Assembly: GCA_029264225.1 (NCBI GenBank)
Contig: JARICB010000227.1
Span: 1-5,446 of the forward strand
DNA: 5,446 bases
Origin: Nocardioides sp.
GTDB lineage: Bacteria > Actinomycetota > Actinomycetes > Propionibacteriales > Nocardioidaceae
Reading direction: 5' to 3'
Part shown: positions 1 through 5,446 of the stretch, in pieces
Layout of the letters: each line of letters begins with the position of its first letter
Position numbering within the stretch: the first letter of the stretch is position 1
The notes under the pieces: model-generated
Seen by the model: only the letters and a program-made list of their open reading frames with translations
Told to the model about the DNA's origin: nothing
Database searches by the model: none
Program-made: the position numbers and the translations under genes

Positions 1-468
1 CCCGGAGTCTGTACGTGCAGGTTGTTCGACGACACGCTCCGCCCCGAACGCCTGCAGGACCCCGACACGGTGCCAGTGACACTGGGGGTCAGGTTCACCC
101 CTGAGGTCGACGGCACCGTCACCGGCATGCGCTTCTTCAAGGGGCCGAAGAACACGGGAACGCACACCGCCACGCTCTGGGCGATGAACGGCACGGCACT
201 GGCATCAGGCACCTTCGTCGACGAATCCAGTACCGGCTGGCAGACGCTGACGTTCGACCAACCGGTTCCGGTCGGCAAGACCACCGAGTACGTCGCGTCC
301 TACCGCGCTCCGGACGGGCGCTATTCGGCCACCCTGGGCGCATTCTCGGCCAACAACCTCTCGCGTCCACCCCTACGCGTAAGCAGCAATGCCGGTTCGT
401 ACACCTACGGCACGGGCTTCCCCGGTAACCGGTCGAATGCAAGTTACCTGGTCGACGTGATGTTCGAG
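1..468 (+). repeat. DUF4082 domain copy 1
   Basis: First of three protein-level DUF4082 copies. It keeps the D-P-D-x-x-P-V-x-L-G-V-R-F entry, M-R-F-F-K-G, N-T-G-T-H-T and T-G-W-Q, and ends in Y-T-Y-G-T-G-F-P followed by Y-L-V-D-V-M-F. The usual G-H-Y-S near the middle reads G-R-Y-S here. A Cys-Thr-Cys at bases 10-18 sits just before the domain; these are the only cysteines in the visible part of the protein. Confidence 0.75.
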
Positions 469-2346
469 CGACTTCCCGCGGTCATCGCGGTCACGGGCCG
501 GGACCCGGCGCCCGGGGCGCTCGACGTGCCGCGCACCAGCACCGTCAGGGTCTGGTTCTCGGCACCGATCAAGCCCGGTCTCGACCTGGCCGTGGCCACC
601 GGTGGGGTCCCGATCCCCGGCACGACCGTCATGGGACCTGGCAACAAGTCGATCACCTTCACCCCGCAGACCGTGCTGCCACGAGACGCACTGATCGACA
701 TTGCCCTCAGCGGCGTGGTCTCCACCGAGGGGGCGGTGCTGCCACCGCAGGCCTGGTCGTTCCGCACCACGACGTCGCAAGACACCGCGACCCCACAGAC
801 GTTGTTCGGTTCGGCGACGCCCCAGACCGCCGCCGTCAACGATCCGAGCCCAGTCGAACTCGGCACCCGGTTCACACCGACCCGCGACGGCTACCTCACC
901 CACGTTCGCTTCTACAAGGGCAGCACCGAGAACGGCGGCATCCACACCGGCTCGGTCTGGAGTGCCACGGGCGAGCGATTGGCCACAGTGACCTTCGCGA
1001 ACGAGACACCGTCAGGATGGCAGTCGGCCCGGCTGAGCACTCCGCTGCCGGTCACAGCAGGCACCACCTACACCGTGTCCTACTTCGCGCCCACCGGTCA
1101 CTACTCCGCGACCTCGGGGTTCTTCGCGGCACCGTGGGTCAACGGTGACCTGACAGCGCCAGCTTCCGACAACGGGCGCTATCTCTACGGGGTGGCCGGG
1201 GGCTTCCCCACGCAGAGCTACGGCGGGTCGAACTACTTCGTCGACGTCGGGTTCTCGAGCGGCGACGTCGCGCTGGCGATCGCGAGCCAGACTCCTGCGG
1301 CCGGGGAGCAGAATGTCGCTACGACGTCGCCACTGAGCGTGACGTTCTCCACGCCGATCCTTGATGGAGCGCCGCTGGGGGTGACCGCCGGTACGACAAC
1401 GGTGCCCGGCACCGTGACTCGCTCGGTCGATGAGCGAACCATGACGTTCACACCGACGGCGCCGATGCCCTCCGATGCCGTGATGACGGCCAGCCTCAGT
1501 GGGGCCACGTCCACGACGGGGGAGACACTGGGGACGCAGAGTTGGTCGTTCCGCACCCGGGCTCCGGCGATGACGATCACCTCGCGGACGCCGGCTCCCG
1601 GAGCCACTGGGGTCTCCCGTACGGCGCCCATCTCGCTCACCTTCTCCACCCCCGCTGCGCCGGGCGGCACGATGACGGTCTCCGGCCCGGGTGGCGCAGT
1701 CGCCGGCACGGTGACCGCGTCGGGCGATGGCAGCACCCGCACGTTCACGCCCAGCGCGAGCCTGCCGGCGCTGACCCAGTTGACGGTGTCGATAGCCGGC
1801 GTCGTCTCAGCCGCCGGTGTCGCACTGCCAGAAGACAGCTGGTCGTTCACCACCCAGCCGCGTCCGGTGCTGACGGCGTCCCTGTTCGGTCAGGTCACAC
1901 CGTCGAAGGTCTCGACCAGCACCCGTTCCATCGAGGCAGGAACTCACTTCACGGTCGGCACCAGTGGGGAGGTGACGGCGATCAGGTTCTACAAGGCGGC
2001 CGCCAACACCGGCACCCACTACGTGTCCCTGTGGCAGGCCAACGGGACCCGGCTGGCCCGGGTTGCCGTCACCGGAGAGAGCGCATCGGGATGGCAGACG
2101 ATGCCATTGGCCACGCCGATCCAGCTCAGCGCGGGCAGTTCGTACGTCGTGTCCTACCTCGCCCCGGTCGGCCGAGTCTCCATGACACCCAGTTTCTTCA
2201 CCGCGACGCCGTACGTTTCCGGGCCGTTGCAAGCGACCCGGAGCCTGAACGGGCGCTACCGCTACACCGCGGCCGGCTTCCCGAACGTGATCGTGACCGG
2301 CACCAACTACTTCGCCGACGTGGTCTTCCGCTACGACGGCCAGTGA
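1..2346 (+). CDS. Large exported DUF4082/Big_5 repeat protein, C-terminal part (5' end outside window)
   Basis: The reading frame is open from base 1 to the TGA at 2344-2346. A TTG at 22 could be read as a start, but it lies inside the first domain, has no convincing ribosome site, and the codons before it (P-G-V-C-T-C-R) continue the protein, so the gene begins upstream. Counting from TTG-22 as residue 1, the domains are DUF4082 (1-149), Big_5 Ig-like (153-250), DUF4082 (260-412), Big_5 (416-513), Big_5 (516-613) and DUF4082 (618-771). DUF4082 hallmarks are RFYKG, THTG..W, SGWQ and a GxYxY..GFP end; Big_5 hallmarks are a P-x-x-G-A-x-x-V start, V-x-F-S-x-P and a closing WSFRT. The 774 residues after TTG-22 contain no cysteine, which suits an exported protein. 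There is no LPXTG motif or C-terminal membrane segment; the chain stops three residues after the last domain. DUF4082 has no established biochemical function. Similar actinobacterial proteins are large and secreted, and a carbohydrate-binding or structural role is inference. No catalytic domain is visible here. Confidence 0.88.
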   Translation, partial: PGVCTCRLFDDTLRPERLQDPDTVPVTLGVRFTPEVDGTVTGMRFFKGPKNTGTHTATLWAMNGTALASGTFVDESSTGWQTLTFDQPVPVGKTTEYVASYRAPDGRYSATLGAFSANNLSRPPLRVSSNAGSYTYGTGFPGNRSNASYLVDVMFERLPAVIAVTGRDPAPGALDVPRTSTVRVWFSAPIKPGLDLAVATGGVPIPGTTVMGPGNKSITFTPQTVLPRDALIDIALSGVVSTEGAVLPPQAWSFRTTTSQDTATPQTLFGSATPQTAAVNDPSPVELGTRFTPTRDGYLTHVRFYKGSTENGGIHTGSVWSATGERLATVTFANETPSGWQSARLSTPLPVTAGTTYTVSYFAPTGHYSATSGFFAAPWVNGDLTAPASDNGRYLYGVAGGFPTQSYGGSNYFVDVGFSSGDVALAIASQTPAAGEQNVATTSPLSVTFSTPILDGAPLGVTAGTTTVPGTVTRSVDERTMTFTPTAPMPSDAVMTASLSGATSTTGETLGTQSWSFRTRAPAMTITSRTPAPGATGVSRTAPISLTFSTPAAPGGTMTVSGPGGAVAGTVTASGDGSTRTFTPSASLPALTQLTVSIAGVVSAAGVALPEDSWSFTTQPRPVLTASLFGQVTPSKVSTSTRSIEAGTHFTVGTSGEVTAIRFYKAAANTGTHYVSLWQANGTRLARVAVTGESASGWQTMPLATPIQLSAGSSYVVSYLAPVGRVSMTPSFFTATPYVSGPLQATRSLNGRYRYTAAGFPNVIVTGTNYFADVVFRYDGQ
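478..771 (+). repeat. Big_5 Ig-like domain copy 1
   Basis: About 98 residues with the Big_5 pattern: R-D-P-A-P-G-A-L-D-V-P near the start, V-R-V-W-F-S-A-P for the central strand, I-T-F-T-P-Q, and a closing W-S-F-R-T. It links DUF4082 copies 1 and 2. Such Ig-like folds normally act as spacers or adhesive modules on exported proteins. Confidence 0.72.
799..1257 (+). repeat. DUF4082 domain copy 2 (best conserved)
   Basis: The copy closest to what I recall of the family: T-L-F-G-S-A-T-P, D-P-S-P-V-E-L-G-T-R-F, V-R-F-Y-K-G, I-H-T-G-S-V-W, S-G-W-Q, V-S-Y-F-A-P-T-G-H-Y-S and a closing G-R-Y-L-Y-G-x-x-G-G-F-P. It keeps the G-H-Y-S histidine that copies 1 and 3 lack, so it is the best internal reference for judging the other two. 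Confidence 0.8.
1267..1860 (+). repeat. Tandem Big_5 Ig-like domains, copies 2 and 3
   Basis: Two adjacent Ig-like domains (1267-1560 and 1567-1860) joined by only two residues. Both start S-x-T-P-A-x-G and contain L-x-V/L-T-F-S-T-P and T-F-T-P, ending W-S-F-R-T-R and W-S-F-T-T-Q. A 15-base stretch encoding WSFRT is identical at 754-768 and 1543-1557, and the copy-3 counterpart at about 1842 differs slightly. The similarity suggests the Ig units arose by internal duplication. Confidence 0.75.
1873..2334 (+). repeat. DUF4082 domain copy 3 (diverged)
   Basis: The last DUF4082 copy keeps I-R-F-Y-K, N-T-G-T-H, S-G-W-Q, V-V-S-Y-L-A-P, G-R-Y-R-Y-T-A-A-G-F-P and the final N-Y-F-A-D-V-V-F. It has lost two family signatures: D-P-S-P-V-E-L-G is replaced by a Ser/Thr-rich stretch ending I-E-A-G-T-H-F, and G-H-Y-S is replaced by G-R-V-S. 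It ends the protein. Confidence 0.72.
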
Positions 2347-2360
2347 TTCACTCGATGCGC

Positions 2361-2366
2361 AGGGGG
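2361..2366 (+). promoter_or_regulatory. Ribosome binding site of the Gfo/Idh/MocA gene
   Basis: AGGGGG lies four bases before ATG-2371, in the 24-base gap after the DUF4082 gene. The spacing is short but it supports this start. The ATG at 2367 is in another frame and too close to the motif. The gap has no inverted repeat that would end transcription. Confidence 0.6.
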
Positions 2367-2370
2367 ATGC

Positions 2371-3474
2371 ATGAGCACAGATAGTCGACTGTCCGTTGCG
2401 GTGGTCGGGGCGGGGTACTGGGGACCCAACCTGATTCGCAACTTTCGAACGAGTCCGGACTGGGACCTGGTCGCTGTCTGCGACCTGGATTCCGAGCGCG
2501 CGCAGCAGACGCTGGGTGCACGCAGCGGAGTCGACGTCACCGACTCGGTCGAGGCGTTGTTGGCTCGGACCGACCTCGACGCCGTGGCGATCGCCACCCC
2601 GGCGCGGACCCACGGTCCGATCGCAGAGGCCGCATTGCGATCGGGGCGTCACGTACTCGTGGAGAAGCCGCTGTCGCACGATCGCGCGAGCGCCGCCGCG
2701 ATGGTCGACCTGGCGCACGAGGAGGGCCTCGTGCTGATGGCGGACCACACGTTCTGCTACACCCCGGTGGTCCAGAAGATCCACGACCTGATCGCCGAGG
2801 GCGAGCTCGGCGAGGTCCTCTACGTCGACTCGGTACGAATCAACCTGGGGCTCGTCCAGCCCGACGTGGATGTCTTCTGGGACCTGGCACCCCATGACCT
2901 GTCGATCCTCGACTTCATCCTGCCGGGTGGGTTGCGACCACTCGGAGTGGCGGCCCAGGGCGCCGATCCGCTGCGGTCGGGCAGATCCTGTGTCGGCTAC
3001 CTCACGCTGCCGTTGCCCGGGGGGGCCATCGCCCACGTCCACGTCAACTGGCTGAGCCCTACCAAGATCCGGCAGATGGTGGTCGGTGGCACCCGACGCA
3101 CCTTGGTGTGGGATGACGTCAATCCGCAGCAGCGCCTCAGCGTCTACGACCGGGGCGTCGACCTCACCCAGCAATCGGTTGACGCGGTGGATCGCGCCGC
3201 GTCGACGGTCTCCTACCGACTCGGCGACTGCTGGGCGCCCGCCCTGCCCGAGACCGAGCCGCTCGCGGCAATGGTCGCGGAGTTCGCCGCCAGCATCCGC
3301 GAGGACCGCGCTCCTCGCACGGACGGGGCCGCCGCGCTGCGGGTCGTCTCGGTGCTCGAGGCCACCGGTCGTAGTCTCGCGGCCGACGGGGCGTTGGTCG
3401 ATGCCGGCCTTGAGTCAGCCGACGCAGCCCTGTCGCGCGGGTCCCGCCTCCACGACCTGGAGCTGTCTCGATGA
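2371..3474 (+). CDS. Gfo/Idh/MocA-family NAD(P)-dependent nucleotide-sugar oxidoreductase
   Basis: A 367-residue cytoplasmic dehydrogenase, typical in length for the family. The N-terminal Rossmann domain carries G-A-G-Y-W-G at residues 13-18, an acidic D-L-D at 38-40 after the second strand, A-T-P-A at 75-78, and the family signature E-K-P at 98-100, whose Lys99 is the expected catalytic/cofactor-site lysine. The C-terminal half has F-W-D-L-A-P-H-D at 169-176; His175 is the likely active-site histidine. It ends with the W-A-P...E-P-L...F...I pattern common in sugar-nucleotide members. Relatives such as WlbA/WbpB oxidise UDP-GlcNAc uronic acid at C3 to a keto sugar for a partner aminotransferase. 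Placement with an SDR and a DegT aminotransferase supports a similar keto-sugar role, but the exact substrate is unproven. The first gene ends 24 bases upstream, and the stop overlaps the next start as ATGA. Residues from about 340 to the end form a short tail I cannot assign. Confidence 0.9.
   Translation: MSTDSRLSVAVVGAGYWGPNLIRNFRTSPDWDLVAVCDLDSERAQQTLGARSGVDVTDSVEALLARTDLDAVAIATPARTHGPIAEAALRSGRHVLVEKPLSHDRASAAAMVDLAHEEGLVLMADHTFCYTPVVQKIHDLIAEGELGEVLYVDSVRINLGLVQPDVDVFWDLAPHDLSILDFILPGGLRPLGVAAQGADPLRSGRSCVGYLTLPLPGGAIAHVHVNWLSPTKIRQMVVGGTRRTLVWDDVNPQQRLSVYDRGVDLTQQSVDAVDRAASTVSYRLGDCWAPALPETEPLAAMVAEFAASIREDRAPRTDGAAALRVVSVLEATGRSLAADGALVDAGLESADAALSRGSRLHDLELSR
3459..3462 (+). promoter_or_regulatory. 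Ribosome binding site of the SDR gene, inside the preceding gene
   Basis: GGAG is eight bases before ATG-3471 and lies within the last codons of the oxidoreductase gene. With the ATGA stop/start overlap it indicates translational coupling and fixes the SDR start. Confidence 0.55.
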
Positions 3475-4469
3475 GCGCTCTGGCTGGTGCCCGGATTCTT
3501 GTCACGGGCGGCGCCGGCACGATCGGCTCCACCCTGGTCGACCAGGTCCTCGCGCAGGGAGCTGCTCGGGTGGTGGTGCTCGACAACCTGGTGCGGGGAC
3601 GGGTGGCCAATCTCGACGATGCGCTGGCGACCGGGCGCACCGACCTGGTGACCGGGGACATCCGCGACCGTGATCTGGTCCACGACCTGACCCGTGGGTC
3701 CGATCTGGTCTTCCACCAGGCAGCGATCCGCATCACCCAATGTGCAGAGGAGCCGCGGTTGGCGCTCGAGGTGCTGGTGGACGGCACGTTCAACGTGGTC
3801 GAGGCGGCAGCCGAGCACGGAGTGGACAAGCTGGTGGCCGCCTCATCTGCCTCGGTCTACGGCCTGGCAGAGGAGTTCCCCACGGGGGAGCGTCACCACC
3901 ACCACGACAACGACACGTTCTACGGCGCCGCCAAGACGTTCAACGAGGGCATGGTGCGTAGCTTCCGGGCGATGCAGGGGCTCGACTACGTACTGTTGCG
4001 CTACTTCAACGTCTACGGACCGCGGATGGATGTGCACGGCCTCTATACCGAGGTGCTGGTGCGCTGGATGGAGCGGATCGCCGATGGGTTGCCGCCGCTG
4101 ATCTTCGGTGACGGCACCCAAACCATGGACTTCGTCTTCACGAGCGACATCGCCCGCGCCAACGTGCTTGCCGCGACGTCGGAGCAGTGCGAAGGCATCT
4201 ACAACGTCGCCCGCGGTGAGGAGACCAGCCTGCTCGGGCTGGCGCAGATGCTGCTCCGGGTGATGGGTTCGGACCTGCCAGTCGAGCACGGTCCCGATCG
4301 GGCGGTCAACGGAGTCACGCGTCGCCTGGCCGACACCACCGCGGCTCGACGAGAGTTGGGCTTCGAGGCGGAGGTGGGGCTCGAAGAGGGCCTGCGTCAG
4401 TTGGTCGAATGGTGGGAGCCGCTGCGCGAGGAGATCGCTGCCGGTCGCCCCATGGTGGGTGCGTCATGA
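3471..4469 (+). CDS. Extended-SDR NDP-sugar epimerase/dehydratase, GalE-like
   Basis: A 332-residue NAD-dependent extended short-chain dehydrogenase/reductase, acting in the cytoplasm on a nucleotide sugar. The N-terminus carries T-G-G-A-G-T-I-G (12-19) for NAD binding, followed by D-N-L (38-40) and G-D-I-R-D (62-66). The active site is visible as S-S-A-S-V-Y-G (125-131; Ser126 aligns with the catalytic Ser of GalE) and Y-G-A-A-K (Tyr151, Lys155). The substrate half has R-Y-F-N-V-Y-G-P-R (177-185), G-D-G-T-Q-T-M-D-F-V (213-222) and R-R-L-A-D-T (284-289). The serine-type S-S-A-S-V-Y-G, rather than the T-D-E-V-Y-G of RmlB-type 4,6-dehydratases, favours an epimerase or related activity. I cannot say which sugar or carbon. 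A run of four histidines (142-145) just before the catalytic Tyr is unusual. It overlaps both neighbours by ATGA, so it is probably made in step with the oxidoreductase and aminotransferase. Confidence 0.9.
   Translation: MSALAGARILVTGGAGTIGSTLVDQVLAQGAARVVVLDNLVRGRVANLDDALATGRTDLVTGDIRDRDLVHDLTRGSDLVFHQAAIRITQCAEEPRLALEVLVDGTFNVVEAAAEHGVDKLVAASSASVYGLAEEFPTGERHHHHDNDTFYGAAKTFNEGMVRSFRAMQGLDYVLLRYFNVYGPRMDVHGLYTEVLVRWMERIADGLPPLIFGDGTQTMDFVFTSDIARANVLAATSEQCEGIYNVARGEETSLLGLAQMLLRVMGSDLPVEHGPDRAVNGVTRRLADTTAARRELGFEAEVGLEEGLRQLVEWWEPLREEIAAGRPMVGAS
4454..4459 (+). promoter_or_regulatory. Weak purine-rich site before the aminotransferase start
   Basis: GGTGGG ends six bases before ATG-4466. 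It is a poor match to a consensus ribosome site, so re-initiation after the SDR stop (ATGA overlap) may contribute more to translation than this motif. Confidence 0.35.
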
Positions 4470-5446
4470 GCCGGATCAATGTCATGCAGCCATGGCTGGG
4501 CGAGGAGGAGGTCGTGGCGGTCGCGGCCGTTCTCCGCTCGGGCTGGGTAGCCCAGGGCCCCCAGGTTGCCGCGTTCGAGGGAGCGTTCGCTGCGGCCCAG
4601 CAGGTGCCACACGCTGTGGCGGTCAGCAGTTGTACGACGGCACTGCACCTGGCTCTCGTCGTGGCCGGACTCGGCCCCGGTGACGACGTGGTGGTGCCGT
4701 CCTTCTCCTTCATCGCCACCGCCAATGCGGTGCTGCACGCCGGAGCGCGCCCGGTCTTCGCCGACGTCGATGCAACAACCGGCAACCTGACGCCGACCTC
4801 GATCGCGGCGGCGGCCACCGAGCGGACCCGTGCGGTGATCGCCGTGGACCAAGGGGGAGTGCCGGTCGACCTACCCGCACTGCGCGAATGGTGCGATCCG
4901 CGATCGATCACGGTCATCGAGGATGCAGCCTGCGCGGCAGGCTCGACCCGAAACGGTCGCCCCGTCGGCGCGGACGCGGAGATTGCGGCGTGGTCCTTTC
5001 ACCCCCGCAAGCTGTTGACGACGGGCGAGGGCGGCATGCTCACCACCAGTAGGGCCGACTGGGCAGAGCGGGCCCGACACCTGCGCGAGCATGCGATGAG
5101 CCTCTCCGCCGCCGCACGTCACTCCAGCGTGCTGTCGCCGCCGGAGGAATACCTGGAGCCGGGGTTCAACTTTCGGATGACCGATATCCAGGCCGCAATT
5201 GGACTGGTTCAGCTCGGCCGCCTGCCCGAGATGGTGGCCCGGCGCAGGCACTTGGCCGAGGGCTACGCGAAGGCCATTGTCGACCTGCCGTCGTTGCGCA
5301 TGGTCGCCGACCCGGCATGGGGGACGACCAACTTCCAGTCCTGCTGGGTCGAGGTCGAGCCAGAGTTCCGCCTGGACCGCGAAGAGCTGTTGGCCCATCT
5401 GGCCGAGGCCGACGTCTCGGCCCGCAGGGGGATCATGACCTGCCAC
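4466..5446 (+). CDS. DegT/DnrJ/EryC1/StrS-family PLP-dependent sugar aminotransferase, 3' end cut by window
   Basis: The frame from ATG-4466 runs 327 codons to the last base without a stop; family members are usually about 370-400 residues, so roughly 45-70 are missing. The protein moves an amino group, usually from glutamate, onto a keto group of a nucleotide sugar using pyridoxal phosphate. Visible landmarks are R-S-G-W-V-A-Q-G-P (24-32), S-S-C-T-T-A-L (54-60) in the phosphate-binding region, V-P-S-F-S-F-I-A-T-A-N (77-87), E-D-A-A-C-A-A-G (152-159; Asp153 contacts the PLP ring nitrogen), and S-F-H-P-R-K (177-182), where Lys182 is the expected Schiff-base lysine, followed by T-T-G-E-G-G (185-190). 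G-F-N-F-R-M-T-D-I-Q-A-A (233-244) is the family's later signature. Two positions differ from common forms: the residue after E-D-A-A is Cys156 where His or Gln is frequent, and the usual H-x-x-G loop reads D-Q-G-G (128-131). Both may be normal for its subfamily. Its start overlaps the SDR stop. The likely substrate is the keto sugar made by the upstream oxidoreductase (inference). Confidence 0.9.
   Translation, partial: MSRINVMQPWLGEEEVVAVAAVLRSGWVAQGPQVAAFEGAFAAAQQVPHAVAVSSCTTALHLALVVAGLGPGDDVVVPSFSFIATANAVLHAGARPVFADVDATTGNLTPTSIAAAATERTRAVIAVDQGGVPVDLPALREWCDPRSITVIEDAACAAGSTRNGRPVGADAEIAAWSFHPRKLLTTGEGGMLTTSRADWAERARHLREHAMSLSAAARHSSVLSPPEEYLEPGFNFRMTDIQAAIGLVQLGRLPEMVARRRHLAEGYAKAIVDLPSLRMVADPAWGTTNFQSCWVEVEPEFRLDREELLAHLAEADVSARRGIMTCH

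Noticed and set aside
754..1557. Direct repeat pair (15 bases identical at 754-768 and 1543-1557) as a mobile-element or attachment site
   Set aside because: Both copies encode the conserved WSFRT end of Big_5 domains at equivalent positions, so domain duplication explains them.
1233..1853. Minus-strand open frame of 206 codons opposite the Big_5 domains
   Set aside because: Its Val/Pro/Ala-rich, repetitive translation mirrors the repeated Ig domains on the other strand; no independent motif or ribosome site.
2347..2370. Possible terminator or promoter between the first and second genes
   Set aside because: The 24-base gap contains no inverted repeat and no T-run, and is too short for a full promoter apart from the preceding coding sequence; only a ribosome site is supported.
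1542..2384. Plus-strand open frame of 280 codons overlapping the DUF4082 gene in another frame
   Set aside because: Low-complexity Arg/His/Gly-rich translation, no domain, and fully inside a better-supported frame.
1807..3174. Long minus-strand open frame (455 codons) across the end of the DUF4082 gene and most of the oxidoreductase gene
   Set aside because: It lies antisense to two genes with clear domain motifs. Its translation is rich in Arg, Gly, Asp and His with no recognisable domain, as expected from the complement of G+C-rich coding DNA.
4315..4917. Minus-strand open frames over the SDR/aminotransferase junction
   Set aside because: They are opposite two confidently assigned genes and have shadow-like composition rich in Arg, Ala, Thr and Pro.
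4871..5446. Minus-strand open frame at the right edge
   Set aside because: The plus strand here encodes the aminotransferase with intact PLP motifs in an uninterrupted frame; the antisense frame has no recognisable domain.

Overview
The window is G+C-rich (about two thirds by eye), almost completely coding, and has four genes packed on the + strand. Base composition, NDP-sugar genes joined by ATGA overlaps, and a large extracellular protein built from DUF4082 and bacterial Ig-like (Big_5) domains all point to an actinomycete. A Nocardioides-like member of the Propionibacteriales is a reasonable guess, but nothing in the sequence proves the genus.

Layout. Positions 1-2346 hold the C-terminal 781 codons of a large secreted or surface protein, cut by the left edge, with the order DUF4082 / Big_5 / DUF4082 / Big_5 / Big_5 / DUF4082. 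After a 24-base gap comes a Gfo/Idh/MocA-family NAD(P)-dependent sugar dehydrogenase (2371-3474). It overlaps by 4 bases an extended-SDR NDP-sugar epimerase/dehydratase (3471-4469), which overlaps by 4 bases a DegT/DnrJ/EryC1/StrS-family PLP sugar aminotransferase (4466 to the right edge, cut at the 3' end). No gap exceeds 24 bases. I see no RNA gene, mobile element, CRISPR array or terminator.

How they fit together. An oxidoreductase that makes a keto group on a nucleotide sugar, an aminotransferase that converts a keto group to an amine, and an SDR that can epimerise or otherwise modify the ring form a plausible amino-sugar nucleotide module. Its likely use is a cell-surface or exported polysaccharide, or glycosylation of an exported protein. 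The first gene reads into this set with no visible terminator, so the exported DUF4082 protein and the sugar enzymes may share a transcript. The exact sugar cannot be read from this window: genes that would decide it (UDP-sugar 6-dehydrogenase, acyltransferase, glycosyltransferases) would lie outside.

I do not see a clearly new system. The most interesting points are the linkage of a DUF4082/Big_5 protein to an amino-sugar cassette, the degeneration of its last DUF4082 copy, and small departures from the usual active-site surroundings in the SDR and the aminotransferase.
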